Of a stretch of DNA of 64,000 nucleotides, positions 1-7,653 are shown piece after piece (the first letter of the stretch is position 1; each line of letters opens with the position of its first letter). Made by a program: the position numbers and the translations under genes. Source of the DNA: Mediterraneibacter catenae (GTDB lineage: Bacteria > Bacillota > Clostridia > Lachnospirales > Lachnospiraceae); the NCBI RefSeq assembly GCF_008691045.1, contig NZ_VMSO01000015.1, positions 1-64,000 on the forward strand, read 5' to 3'. Below the pieces are notes generated by a model. That model was not told the origin of the DNA and searched no databases. It was given only the letters and a program-made list of their open reading frames with translations.

Positions 1-747
1 GCCATTGCCGAGTATGCGAAGCATGACCGAGCCGAGTTTGTCCGTGTGGTGCAGGAAGCGCAGTCCAGCCAGCAGACAGCAGAGGTTAAGAAACAGCGGA
101 TACGCCTTGCCACCGCAAAGCAGAGAGTGTCCGAGCTGGAAGTCCTGCTCTGTAAAATCTATGAGGACAACATTTTAGGAAAGCTGTCCGACAGCAGATA
201 CGCCACTCTGGACGCTCAATACGAAAAGGAACAGTCCGAGCTTACCGCCGAAATCTCTGCTCTGGAAAAGGCTGTCAAGAGCTATGAGAAGCACGAAAAG
301 GACGCTGATCGTTTTATCGCTCTGATTGACAAGTACGAGAACTTCGACAAGCTGACCATTGCCATGCTCAACGAGTTTATCGAGAAAATCCTTGTGCATG
401 AGCGTGACCGCAAAGGCAGTATACAGACCACACAGGAGGTCGAGATTTACTTCAATTTTGTTGGGCGATTCGTTCCCCCGGCGTTTGGAGAAGTGGAGCT
501 GACCCCGGAAGAATTAGAGGAAATCCGCAAGCGTGAGGAACGCAAGGACAGGCTTCATCAGAACTACTTGAAGCGGAAAGCCAGCGGAGCGCAGAAGCGA
601 TACGAGGACAAAATCAAGGGGAGAAAAAAAGCAGAAATCGAAGCCAAGAAAGCCGCCATTCGTGCAGAGGACATTGCAAAGGGCGTGTTCGTCCCTGTCA
701 GCAGTTTACCGCAGAGAGAGCCGCAGAAAGGAGCGCAGATAGCATGA
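1..747 (+). CDS. Large serine recombinase, C-terminal part (TnpX-like), cut by window start
   Basis: The reading frame is open from base 1, so the N-terminal resolvase and zinc-ribbon domains lie outside the window. What remains is about 248 residues: a long charged coiled coil (roughly residues 16-110) followed by a region like the DUF4368 tail found at the end of Tn4451/TnpX-type large serine recombinases, ending in a basic Lys/Arg-rich stretch. Such enzymes excise and insert a circular element at short GA-cored sites. The stop overlaps the start of tnpV (ATGA), and the following gene order matches the Tn4451 family. The family call is fairly firm; catalytic competence cannot be judged. Confidence 0.85.
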   Translation, partial: AIAEYAKHDRAEFVRVVQEAQSSQQTAEVKKQRIRLATAKQRVSELEVLLCKIYEDNILGKLSDSRYATLDAQYEKEQSELTAEISALEKAVKSYEKHEKDADRFIALIDKYENFDKLTIAMLNEFIEKILVHERDRKGSIQTTQEVEIYFNFVGRFVPPAFGEVELTPEELEEIRKREERKDRLHQNYLKRKASGAQKRYEDKIKGRKKAEIEAKKAAIRAEDIAKGVFVPVSSLPQREPQKGAQIA

Positions 748-1088
748 ATATCACTTACAGGCAGAACGGCGATTATCTTATCCCGAACATCATTATCCGC
801 AAGACCAAGCCCATCGGACACTACGGCAGACTTCGCAAGGCGTATTTAGAAATGCACCGCCCGATACTGTTCAATGAACTGGTGCTATCCGACAAGCTCT
901 TTGAACATTGCGCCGAGATTGAAGAAGCGGCACGAAACCGCATGGAGCTGATCGTGCGGTCACTGGCAGAGCAAAACGGCGTGACCGAGCAACTGAAAGC
1001 TGAAAACCAAATGGAATGGGTGCGGCAGATGAACGCTTGCAAGGCGCAGGCAGAGGAAGTTGTGAAAGCAGAGTTGATTTATAATTGA
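744..1088 (+). CDS. tnpV: Transposon-encoded protein TnpV
   Basis: A 114-residue acidic/charged protein recognised as TnpV, a small protein carried next to tnpX in Tn4451-like mobilizable transposons. Its start overlaps the recombinase stop by 4 bases, implying translational coupling. The role is not settled; an excisionase-like accessory function has been suggested for such small proteins. No transmembrane segment or signal peptide is visible. It is followed within 10 bases by an intrinsic terminator, so the recombinase-tnpV pair forms one transcript that does not run into the resistance gene. Confidence 0.8.
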   Translation: MNITYRQNGDYLIPNIIIRKTKPIGHYGRLRKAYLEMHRPILFNELVLSDKLFEHCAEIEEAARNRMELIVRSLAEQNGVTEQLKAENQMEWVRQMNACKAQAEEVVKAELIYN

Positions 1089-1094
1089 GCGAGG

Positions 1095-1127
1095 AAGTCC
1101 GGGCAGAAAACTGTTCGGACTTTTCTC
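1095..1127 (+). terminator. Intrinsic terminator after tnpV
   Basis: A 7-bp stem AAGTCCG / CGGACTT (1095-1101 and 1116-1122) is followed by TTCTC. Confidence 0.6.
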
Positions 1128-1224
1128 ATATAGTCCAAAGTTGCGGTAGAATTGTTCACAAGTTTTATGGTATAATTTGAATACGAAATTGAGCAACAAA
1201 TCGGAATTTGAAAGGAGAAAACTC

Positions 1225-1416
1225 ATGTATCCGTTAATATCTGTTTTTATTATAGTAGTTGGTGCGCTACTATTGGTTTTTGCAAATAAAATTATAAAAA
1301 ATAACAAGGTTAATCGAATTGGCATTAAAGTGGTTGGCGGTATTCTAATTATAGTTGGTTTACTTCTGCTGTATTTTTTATTATCAGGAAAATTGACATT
1401 GCCATTATCTAAGTAA
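1225..1416 (+). CDS. Small two-helix membrane protein, unknown
   Basis: A 63-residue protein with two hydrophobic segments (about residues 3-21 and 33-52) separated by a Lys/Asn-rich turn, so it is probably a membrane hairpin. The start at 1225 is chosen because AAAGGAG lies 9 bases upstream; a TTG at 1177 would give 79 residues but has no ribosome site. A TATAAT with an upstream TG (1168-1176) is a plausible extended -10 promoter. Base composition is AT-rich, as in the next gene and unlike the flanking mobilization genes, which suggests both came together as cargo. Function unknown. Confidence 0.5.
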   Translation: MYPLISVFIIVVGALLLVFANKIIKNNKVNRIGIKVVGGILIIVGLLLLYFLLSGKLTLPLSK

Positions 1417-1481
1417 GTGAAATTCAAGTTTATTGGGAAGTCGCAGAGAACGAAAAATCGGAATTTTGCGGAGATGATAAG

Positions 1482-1976
1482 ATGGTCAATATAACAGATG
1501 TAAAACAGATTCTTCAATTTGCAATAGATGCGGAGATTAAAGTCTTTCTTGATGGCGGCTGGGGTGTAGATGCTCTTCTTGGATATCAGTCAAGAGCCCA
1601 TAACGATATTGATATTTTTGTAGAAAAGAAAGATTATCAGAACTTTATAGAGATGATGAAAGCTAATGACTTTTATGAGATTAAGATGGAATATACAACA
1701 TTGAACCATACTGTATGGGAAGATGCGAAAAACAGAATTGTTGATTTGCATTGTTTTGAATATACGGGCGAAGGTGAAATTCTTTATGAGGGGGATTGTT
1801 TTCCGATAGAAACTTTTTCGGGCAAAGGAAAAATTGAGGAGATAGAGGTTTCCTGTATTGAACCATATAGTCAAGTAATGTTCCATCTGGGATACGAATT
1901 TGATGAGAATGATGTGCATGATGTGAAGTTATTGTGTGAGACATTTCATATCGAAATTCCAAATGAGTATAGATAA
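1482..1976 (+). CDS. lnu(C): Lincosamide nucleotidyltransferase, Lnu(C)-like
   Basis: A 164-residue nucleotidyltransferase-fold protein that I recognise as very similar to Lnu(C), which adenylates lincosamides such as lincomycin and clindamycin. The nucleotidyltransferase core is visible: GGWGVDAL at residues 25-32 and the metal-binding DID at 42-44, followed by VDLHCF near residue 86. Length equals that of Lnu(C). The start has GGAG 8 bases upstream. It sits where catP sits in Tn4451, between tnpV and the mobilization genes, so it is the cargo of this element. The subtype (C versus the related A or P) is from memory and would need alignment. Confidence 0.82.
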   Translation: MVNITDVKQILQFAIDAEIKVFLDGGWGVDALLGYQSRAHNDIDIFVEKKDYQNFIEMMKANDFYEIKMEYTTLNHTVWEDAKNRIVDLHCFEYTGEGEILYEGDCFPIETFSGKGKIEEIEVSCIEPYSQVMFHLGYEFDENDVHDVKLLCETFHIEIPNEYR

Positions 1977-2008
1977 CTACAAATTTCAGTTTGTCGCACT
2001 GATAAAAT

Positions 2009-2075
2009 CCCTTTAGGAACTAAAGGGCGCACTTCTATACTCTCCTATCGGGAGTATCGTGCGTCCTGCGGAGCT
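2009..2075. other. Candidate oriT with MobQ-type nic core
   Basis: A perfect 8-bp hairpin CCCTTTAG-GAA-CTAAAGGG (2009-2027) abuts a sequence whose minus strand reads AAGTGCGCCCTTTAG (2034-2020), matching the AAGTGCGCCCT core of RSF1010/pSK41-like MobQ nick sites. A second imperfect palindrome (2028-2072) follows. The MobA/MobL relaxase starts about 600 bases downstream. The rest of 1977-2333 shows no convincing gene; an open frame at 2059-2289 lacks a ribosome site. Confidence 0.65.
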
Positions 2076-2255
2076 TCATTCTCCGTCAGCAGAAGAAAAC
2101 TGCTTGACCGAGAATGTTGCGTCACTTCGTTCCGTCAAGGTGGCTACACCCCCTTGCGCCGCTAAAGCGGCTATCCCTTGTGGACTTGCCGTCCGCAAAC
2201 AGCATAAAATGCTGTTCGTCGCCAGCAAGTTTGAAAAACTGAATACCGAAAAACT

Positions 2256-2301
2256 GACCGTTGACTGGTCGCACTATGCGAAAAGTTGACGGTCTTTTTT
2301 T
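2256..2301 (+). terminator. Possible intrinsic terminator before the DUF3847 gene
   Basis: GACCGT (2256-2261) pairs with ACGGTC (2289-2294), followed by seven T residues. The loop is long (27 nt), so confidence is modest; it may insulate the mobilization genes. Confidence 0.4.
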
Positions 2302-2333
2302 ATCCCCAAAATCAAAAAAGGAGGTCAAGCACA

Positions 2334-2693
2334 ATGACAAAACCGAAAACCCTTGAACAGCTCCGAGCCGAAAAGGAACGAGCTGAGACGCAGCTTGCAC
2401 AGGAGAAGCACAAGCTCAACCGTCTTGAGAACAGAAAGAAATATCTGGAGAAAGGCGAAAGGCAGAAACGCACCCATCGTCTTTGCAATCTGGGCGGCAC
2501 GATTGAGAGCCTTGCCCCGGAGGTCAAAGATCTCACACGCACCGAAATGACAGAGCTGATGGAGTACATCTTTTCTCTGTCCGAAGTCCAGCGAGCCGTC
2601 CGTCACATGGCGATTACCCACATCAAGCAAGCAAACAGAGAAAAGGAGTTGAAAGCCAATGGCGCTATTTCATCTGAGTGTCACACAGACTAA
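2334..2693 (+). CDS. DUF3847 domain protein, mobilization accessory
   Basis: A 119-residue, highly charged protein that is helical by inspection (Gln/Lys/Glu-rich coiled coil in residues 1-45), recognised as the DUF3847 family that precedes MobA/MobL relaxases in clostridial mobilizable elements. The position corresponds to the small gene before the Tn4451 Mob gene. The start at 2334 is chosen for AAAAAGGAGG 7-8 bases upstream. The 3' end overlaps the relaxase start by 35 bases in another frame, which implies coupled translation and a joint role, perhaps as a relaxosome DNA-binding partner. Biochemical function is unknown. Confidence 0.75.
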   Translation: MTKPKTLEQLRAEKERAETQLAQEKHKLNRLENRKKYLEKGERQKRTHRLCNLGGTIESLAPEVKDLTRTEMTELMEYIFSLSEVQRAVRHMAITHIKQANREKELKANGAISSECHTD

Positions 2694-3660
2694 GCGAAGC
2701 GCAGGACAGTCCGCTATTGCTTCTGCCGCCTACCGTGCCGGGGAGCGATTGTATAGCGAGTATTACGGAGAGTACAGCGACTACACCCGAAAGGGCGGCG
2801 TGATCTGCTCTGACATTCTCCTGCCGTCCCATGCACCGCCCGAATACGCAGACCGCCAGACGCTATGGAACGCCGTGGAAAAAGCCGAGCGTGGAAAGAA
2901 CGCCCAGCTTGCATACAGCTTTGACATTGCCTTGCAGAATGAATTTTCCCTTGAGGAAAACATCGCTCTTGCAAGGCAATTTTTGTTGGAGAACTTTGTG
3001 AGCCGTGGCATGGTGGTTGACTTCGCCGTACACCAGCCAGACCGTGAGGACGGCGGCATACCAAACCCGCATTTTCATGTGCTTTGCCCTATCCGCCCCA
3101 TCGAGCAGGACGGCAAATGGGGGCTAAAGCAACGCCGGGTGTATGAGCTGGACGAGGACGGCAACCGTATCCGAGACCAGAACGGCGAGTTTGTTTTCAA
3201 CGCCGTTCCCACTACCGACTGGGGCAGTCCCGAAACGCTGGAATACTGGCGGCAGACATGGGCGGAGCTATGCAATGCCAAGTTTGCGGAAAAGGAGCTT
3301 GACGTTCGTATCGACCACCGAAGCTATGAGCGTCAGGGCGTGGAGCTTCTTCCCACCGTTCATGAGGGCGCAACCGTCCGGGCAAAGCACGTCGAGGACA
3401 CCATAGAGCAGAACGACAACAATTTTGACGGGATTATCAATAACACGCCGCAAACGCCCACCGTCGCAGATTTGGAGCAGCGGGCAAAGGCGGGCGAAGC
3501 AATTTCCGTTACCGACCTTGCGAAAGCGGTAAAAGCCGAGAAACGGGAGCAGCCGCAGAAAAAGCCCTCTATTCTGAAAAAGCTGGACGAGTATAAGAAA
3601 CAGGCGGCGCAGCAGCCGAAAGATAAACAGAAAGAGCATAAAAAGGATTTGGAGGTTTGA
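2659..3660 (+). CDS. MobA/MobL family relaxase (MobQ)
   Basis: A 333-residue protein with the MobA/MobL relaxase domain in about residues 1-230. Such enzymes nick one strand at oriT through a tyrosine and pilot the strand into a host-supplied type IV secretion channel. Visible motifs are the N-terminal QTKRSAGQSAIASAAYRAG segment with its tyrosine, and the metal-binding histidine motif NPHFHVL near residue 136. The C-terminal third is Lys/Gln-rich and low complexity. The start is supported by AAAAGGAG upstream. The protein is shorter than MobA/MobL proteins with helicase or primase extensions, so mobilization probably relies on a helper element. It matches TnpZ of Tn4451 in position. Confidence 0.87.
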   Translation: MALFHLSVTQTKRSAGQSAIASAAYRAGERLYSEYYGEYSDYTRKGGVICSDILLPSHAPPEYADRQTLWNAVEKAERGKNAQLAYSFDIALQNEFSLEENIALARQFLLENFVSRGMVVDFAVHQPDREDGGIPNPHFHVLCPIRPIEQDGKWGLKQRRVYELDEDGNRIRDQNGEFVFNAVPTTDWGSPETLEYWRQTWAELCNAKFAEKELDVRIDHRSYERQGVELLPTVHEGATVRAKHVEDTIEQNDNNFDGIINNTPQTPTVADLEQRAKAGEAISVTDLAKAVKAEKREQPQKKPSILKKLDEYKKQAAQQPKDKQKEHKKDLEV

Positions 3661-3664
3661 TAGC

Positions 3665-3874
3665 ATGAATATCTGCTTTACCATAGAGGAAGAAAACATT
3701 GTTGCGATCTACGCCGAGGACAGCCGAGAAACAACGCTTGAAAATATCCTTGCCGCCATGCCCTACATGGACGAGGATATGCGTCAGCTTGCCGCCGCAA
3801 CGGTAAACAAGCTGCAAGCCATGACGGACAGCGAGTTTTCTGAACGGGAGTTTATCTTGACCGACGAGGAATAG
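3665..3874 (+). CDS. tnpW: Transposon-encoded TnpW family protein
   Basis: A 69-residue acidic protein recognised as TnpW, the small protein that closes the gene row in Tn4451-like elements. It starts 5 bases after the relaxase stop, with GGAGG inside the end of the relaxase gene. No catalytic motif is visible and no function has been established. It is followed by a strong terminator, so it is the last gene of the mobilization transcript (DUF3847, relaxase, tnpW). Confidence 0.75.
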   Translation: MNICFTIEEENIVAIYAEDSRETTLENILAAMPYMDEDMRQLAAATVNKLQAMTDSEFSEREFILTDEE

Positions 3875-3883
3875 TCCATAGAA

Positions 3884-3932
3884 AACAGGGGCGCGGTTGC
3901 CGATTTCCGGCGCCGCGCCCCTGTTCTTTTTT
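3884..3932 (+). terminator. Strong intrinsic terminator after tnpW
   Basis: A perfect 13-bp GC-rich stem (3884-3896 with 3913-3925) is followed by CTTTTTT. Confidence 0.88.
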
Positions 3933-4240
3933 GTCCTTGCGTGGACAATTAGAAAGCCGTTTTTGCGGGTTTGAATATAAAGTATCGTCTACGCCGTTTC
4001 CCCGCGCTGGAAGCCGCAGAAATACAGGCGTTTTCAGCCCTTAACATTCCACTTGTTACCCTTGCTTTTCTAAATTAACCGAGCAACAATTTTGAATTTG
4101 CATGGGTGATAGTAAAACCCATTTTCTTTAATCCATGTCTTTTCATATTTCTTGGTAGAATGAAACAGTTGGATATGGTATAATAAAAAAGCACATTGTG
4201 CTTTTTAGAACTCTAAATTCAATAAATGAGGTGCAAAGGA
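3933..4240. other. Intergenic stretch between the two mobile units
   Basis: No coding region is supported. An imperfect inverted pair (AATTAGAAAGC near 3948 and GCTTTTCTAAATT near 4066) might mark the end of the Tn4451-like unit. A TATAAT with upstream TG (4179-4184) is a weak promoter for the lipoprotein gene, and AAAAAGCAC-ATT-GTGCTTTTT (about 4186-4206) forms a terminator-like hairpin at its presumed transcript start. Confidence 0.4.
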
Positions 4241-5002
4241 ATGAGGAAACTTCTATGTGCCATTTCGATGGCAGCTTTATTGGTAAGTATGACGGCCTGC
4301 AATTCATCGCAGGATAATTTTACGCCTGATTATGAATCGGCGATAGGGGCAATTTTTATAAACAATGAGCAAGAGTTGCCGGAAAATACAAAGGTCTATG
4401 CGGATTTTGCAGATAATAGCTACTCATTTGATTTGGACGCTGCTTGCGTATATTATTTCTCTGCCAGTGCAGATGTTGCTTATGCTGGAGATCAGAACTT
4501 TACCAGTATGACGTTTGGGGCAAACTTGGACAATGATTCCGTGGGTGCTGAAGGCGCGATAGCATATCTTCCGCAAGAGGAATCCGAAAACTCTGTTACA
4601 GCTTACTATCTGTATCATGATGAAGAAGGGGTATATTTTGATACAGAAACTTATTTTGACCGCATGGAAATCACTGATCAATGTGCCATGACAGGAATTG
4701 ATTATTCCTGCCAAGTTACATTTGAAATTCAACAACCGACAACATCTTTTTCCATGATATATTATGATGAAAACCATTCGGAAATCTCCAAAACAGATTA
4801 CACCCCAGAGGAAGTTACTGACTATCAAACCTTTGAATTAGGGAGTGAAGTTGGTTCGGTGGAAATCATTTGTTATGACGCTAATGGTTCAGAATTAGAA
4901 ACAATGACAATTACTCCGGATAATCCCAGTACGGTGATTTGTTTTGATGATGGAGGGCAGATTCTTGCCAGCCGGTATCTCCGCTTTACTTGGGAAAAGT
5001 AA
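4241..5002 (+). CDS. Putative lipoprotein, unknown function
   Basis: A 253-residue secreted protein with a type II signal peptide: MRKLL, a hydrophobic core, and the lipobox VSMTAC with the lipidated cysteine near residue 20. The mature part is acidic, rich in Ser/Thr/Tyr and beta-strand-like, with no recognised domain. The start at 4241 is preferred over the in-frame ATG at 4226 because GAGGTG lies 6 bases upstream. Base composition is more AT-rich than the mobilization genes around it. It stands alone between terminators, so it is probably cargo. Function unknown. Confidence 0.7.
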   Translation: MRKLLCAISMAALLVSMTACNSSQDNFTPDYESAIGAIFINNEQELPENTKVYADFADNSYSFDLDAACVYYFSASADVAYAGDQNFTSMTFGANLDNDSVGAEGAIAYLPQEESENSVTAYYLYHDEEGVYFDTETYFDRMEITDQCAMTGIDYSCQVTFEIQQPTTSFSMIYYDENHSEISKTDYTPEEVTDYQTFELGSEVGSVEIICYDANGSELETMTITPDNPSTVICFDDGGQILASRYLRFTWEK

Positions 5003-5026
5003 TCTTGAGTTATCAAGCAGTACCAG

Positions 5027-5059
5027 TAAGGACAGCCGAGTAAATCGACTGTCCTTTTT
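5027..5059 (+). terminator. Intrinsic terminator after the lipoprotein gene
   Basis: The stem AAGGACAG (5027-5034) / CTGTCCTT (5048-5055) is followed by TTTAT. Confidence 0.8.
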
Positions 5060-5072
5060 ATTTATGTTTGGT

Positions 5073-6407
5073 TTATCGCTCCTGCTCCCGCGCCTTGCTT
5101 TGGGACGGGTAAAGAATACTATCGACGTTCTTTTTGACAATGCCGTACTCCTGCATTTGCTTTTTCGCTTGGCGGTAATCCTCATACAATTTGCTTTTCC
5201 TGTCGTTTAAGCTGCTATACTCCTTGCGCAGCGCGGCGAGATCGGGCAGCTTCTTTATCTGCATTTCCCGGAGTGCCTTTGCCGCAGCTTCAAACAGGAT
5301 AATTTCGCTTTCATGCCCCCGCAGATACTTTTCCTTGTCCCGCGACTTCTTGTATTCCTCGTAAATCGGTTTTAACTGTCGGTATGTGGTGGTGTGCTTG
5401 ATAAGCAGCGACAAATCAGACATACGCTGTTCTACCTCTTTAACCGCCCTTGCCGCCGCGTCATGGGCGGTCATAATATCCGCAATTTTGCTTTCAAGGT
5501 CGCTGTAATACTCAATCTTGTTTTCGGTTAGGAAGTTCATGCTTTTAGCAGCCTGTTTCAGATTATGGATTTTCGCCCACCGTTCATAGCCCGCCGACTG
5601 TTGGGCTTTGATACTGTTTTCAAGATCGACGACAAGCCGGATTTTCTTATCTTCCCGCAGCGTTTTTGTTTTGGCAACATACACGCCCTTGATACGCTCC
5701 TTTATCGCTTCTTCCGTATAGGCCGCGCCGAGCGTCTTTGTGCGGGTAAACCGTTCCTGTCCGGCAGCGCGAAAGGAAATGTATTTGCCCTGTTTGATTT
5801 CATACCCCATTTCCTGCAAGCGGCGCAGCAGTTCGTCAAAATCTTTCACTTGGGGAATGAGAGTATCTATCGCCGTTTTCAGCTTTGCTTTGTAGCTTGT
5901 CCCTTGCTTTTCGGCGGTGTATTCTGCATAGCTTTTTCCCTTGTCCTGTCCCGGTACGACGACGGATAGCCCATGCTCTTTACATATCCTGTCGCTGGTG
6001 CGCCGGATAAAGTGATAGCTTTGCTTGTTGGAATGGTACTTTTTGTAGTCAACGAAGCTAACCGCGTTGAAAATCAAGTGATTATGCAGATGGTCTTTAT
6101 CGACGTGAGTTGTCAAAACAAACTCATACTTGCCGCCTAATACCGCCCCGGCAAGTTCCATGCCGATTTTGTGCGCTTCTTCCGGTGTGGTTTCTCCCAC
6201 CGCAAAGGATTGTATCAAGTGCCGCCCTAAATGTGTGCCGCGATCTCCGGCAGCTTCCCGCGTCCATGCAAACTCAATATCGGCGGTTTCCAGCCCGCAG
6301 CCGAAAGAGGACGCAAGCAGCTTCCCGTCTGTCTTTTCGGGATTTAAGATATAGTCTATCGCAGCCTTTAAGGTTGATTTAATAGGGTGCGTCTTTGTAA
6401 CCGCCAT
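5073..6407 (-). CDS. Relaxase/mobilization nuclease (VirD2-like, Tn1549 type)
   Basis: A 444-residue relaxase of the VirD2/MobP type common in Tn916/Tn1549-like elements. The nuclease domain covers about residues 1-240, with the metal-binding motif THVDKDHLHNHLIFNAV near residue 100; the N-terminal MAVTKTHPIKS with the following tyrosine (AAIDYIL) fits a nicking strand. The remainder is a long charged coiled coil. The start overlaps the mobC stop by 40 bases. It is a different relaxase class from the MobA/MobL protein at 2659, so two mobilization systems lie side by side. No transfer-channel genes are present, so a helper is needed. Confidence 0.87.
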   Translation of the reverse strand: MAVTKTHPIKSTLKAAIDYILNPEKTDGKLLASSFGCGLETADIEFAWTREAAGDRGTHLGRHLIQSFAVGETTPEEAHKIGMELAGAVLGGKYEFVLTTHVDKDHLHNHLIFNAVSFVDYKKYHSNKQSYHFIRRTSDRICKEHGLSVVVPGQDKGKSYAEYTAEKQGTSYKAKLKTAIDTLIPQVKDFDELLRRLQEMGYEIKQGKYISFRAAGQERFTRTKTLGAAYTEEAIKERIKGVYVAKTKTLREDKKIRLVVDLENSIKAQQSAGYERWAKIHNLKQAAKSMNFLTENKIEYYSDLESKIADIMTAHDAAARAVKEVEQRMSDLSLLIKHTTTYRQLKPIYEEYKKSRDKEKYLRGHESEIILFEAAAKALREMQIKKLPDLAALRKEYSSLNDRKSKLYEDYRQAKKQMQEYGIVKKNVDSILYPSQSKAREQER

Positions 6408-6697
6408 ATCTCGTCCACCGCCTTTTTAATGTCCTCTATATCCTGCCTGTAAACCGTCCCCGTCGCATTGGCGCGTTTTGCAATTTGGTTGATGTTCCGG
6501 CTCACCGCTTGCAGTTCCCGGATATATGCTTTTGTGTCGCTTCGGTCAACGACAAGAATATACCCGTCTATCGCCATTTTACGGAAGTATGCCCCATACT
6601 GCTTTATGGGAAGCTGCTTCATCTTCTCGTCGATCAGCCGCTTTTCTTCTTCCGTAACGTAAAACTTCATCTGTATATTTCTCTTTCGGTTTTCCAT
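6368..6697 (-). CDS. mobC: MobC-like relaxosome protein
   Basis: A 109-residue protein with the bacterial mobilization protein (MobC/DUF1778-like ribbon-helix-helix) pattern: MKFYVTEEEKRLIDEKM near the start and LQAVSRNINQIAKRAN in the C-terminal half, the latter being the typical MobC helix. It probably binds oriT and helps the adjacent relaxase nick. It sits immediately upstream of and overlaps the relaxase gene. The inverted-repeat region just upstream (6704-6811) is the likely binding site. Confidence 0.85.
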   Translation of the reverse strand: MENRKRNIQMKFYVTEEEKRLIDEKMKQLPIKQYGAYFRKMAIDGYILVVDRSDTKAYIRELQAVSRNINQIAKRANATGTVYRQDIEDIKKAVDEIWRLQRRTLLNQP

Positions 6698-6703
6698 TTC
6701 CGC

Positions 6704-6811
6704 ACCGCCTTTCGGTATAAGGGTTTGGGATTATCCCAACAAGCATTTTCCGCAAACGGGTACTCGTTTGCTGTGCTTGCTATCTACTCCATACCCCCAC
6801 CGAAAGGCGGT
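6704..6811. other. Candidate oriT with nested inverted repeats
   Basis: A perfect 13-bp inverted repeat ACCGCCTTTCGGT / ACCGAAAGGCGGT (6704-6716, 6799-6811) encloses two smaller hairpins: TTGGGA/TCCCAA (6725-6739) and GCAAACG/CGTTTGC (6752-6758, 6765-6771). The position directly upstream of mobC and the relaxase is where oriT lies in related elements. The nick position is not assigned. Confidence 0.55.
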
Positions 6812-6841
6812 ATTTGTTGCGCGTTCCTTTGATTTTGGACG

Positions 6842-6876
6842 CAAAAAAAGATTGCAGCCGCCATGCGCTGCAATCT
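6842..6876 (-). terminator. Intrinsic terminator after the XRE regulator
   Basis: On the minus strand GATTGCAGC pairs with GCTGCAATC across an 8-nt loop, followed by seven T residues. Confidence 0.85.
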
Positions 6877-6898
6877 CCCGATTTCTCATATTGTGAGG

Positions 6899-7261
6899 TT
6901 AATCCTCTGCTTTTTCGACTTCCGTTATCTCCCTTGCTGTTGCGGTTACAATCCGTATGCCTTTATCGCTCATACCGTCCAGCAGCGCGTCAAGCTGCCG
7001 CCGCCCGGTGGATTTCTCCGCATTGCTGTTCGGGAAGAAAAATTGATCTACCGAAATATGATACCGGGTTACAAGGTCATAGAATACCTGTAAACTCGGC
7101 TGTTGTCCCTTGTTCTCGATATTCGCAAGGTAGCGCGGGGAAATATATAACTCGTCGCTTACCTTTTTGCGGCTCTCGCCGTATTCATTTCTCGCGGCTT
7201 TTATAGCTGCCCCGAAAGCCTTAAAGTCGTACAATGGTACGGGTCTTTTTGCCATTTTCAT
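6899..7261 (-). CDS. XRE-family HTH regulator
   Basis: A 120-residue protein with an N-terminal XRE/Cro-type helix-turn-helix (about residues 12-68; KKVSDELYISPRYLANIENK is the recognition region) and a C-terminal helical tail. Such regulators in Tn916/Tn1549-like elements control transfer or accessory genes. It is transcribed away from the attenuator unit at 7349, so the 90-base divergent gap may hold its operator. The ATG at 7255 (MAKRPV) is an alternative start with better spacing from AGGGTGA. The target is inferred only from position. Confidence 0.8.
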   Translation of the reverse strand: MKMAKRPVPLYDFKAFGAAIKAARNEYGESRKKVSDELYISPRYLANIENKGQQPSLQVFYDLVTRYHISVDQFFFPNSNAEKSTGRRQLDALLDGMSDKGIRIVTATAREITEVEKAED

Positions 7262-7348
7262 TCACCCTGTTACATTTTACAGTTCACCTTTCTTTTTGGA
7301 TATGTCCACACAATTCATATCATTAGGTTAAATACTTCCTGTTGTGTA

Positions 7349-7377
7349 TTGACAGTAGACTGATTTTCTGATAAAAT
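7349..7377 (+). promoter_or_regulatory. Promoter of the attenuator-controlled unit
   Basis: Consensus TTGACA (7349-7354), a 17-base spacer and TAAAAT (7372-7377). The transcript would begin near 7384 and run into the leader peptide. Confidence 0.85.
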
Positions 7378-7405
7378 AAAATTTATGTAAAAGGAGGCGG
7401 CGTTT

Positions 7406-7432
7406 ATGTTGCATAGCATGCGTATTAGATAA
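7406..7432 (+). CDS. 8-residue leader peptide of an attenuator
   Basis: AAAGGAGGCGG is followed at good spacing by ATG and eight codons reading MLHSMRIR, then TAA. Such a tiny gene with an excellent ribosome site, placed between a strong promoter and a terminator, is characteristic of ribosome-sensing leaders ahead of ribosome-protection or rRNA-methylase genes such as tet(M) and erm. The downstream AAGCATTGAAAA can pair with TTTTCAACATG inside the terminator region, giving a possible anti-terminator. A stalled or slowed ribosome on the leader would then let transcription continue. This is inference from layout; the inducer is unknown. Confidence 0.65.
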   Translation: MLHSMRIR

Positions 7433-7452
7433 GCATTGAAAAAAAGGATTTT

Positions 7453-7477
7453 CCCATTTTCAACATGGGCTTTTTTG
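7453..7477 (+). terminator. Attenuator terminator 1
   Basis: CCCAT (7453-7457) pairs with ATGGG (7465-7469), followed by CTTTTTTG. It lies 20 bases after the leader peptide stop. Confidence 0.65.
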
Positions 7478-7583
7478 TCATGCTTATTTTGCGGATGCTA
7501 TACAAAAAACTAACGACGTATAGATATAGTATAGACATAGTGCAAGCTATGCCTTAGTTTTGTTGTACTGCTCTGTGCATTAT

Positions 7584-7628
7584 AAATGCAGGTCAATGCT
7601 CATGTTGAGGATTGACCTGCATTTTTTT
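7584..7628 (+). terminator. Attenuator terminator 2
   Basis: A perfect 14-bp stem AAATGCAGGTCAAT / ATTGACCTGCATTT (7584-7597, 7611-7624) is followed by a T tract, 26 bases before the KTR gene. With no promoter seen between it and the first terminator, downstream genes must be reached by read-through. Confidence 0.8.
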
Positions 7629-7653
7629 GTGTAAAAAGGACGAGTGAAATATA

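Noticed and set aside
2059-2289. Small open frame before the DUF3847 gene
   Set aside because: No ribosome site; it covers the oriT-like and terminator-like region.
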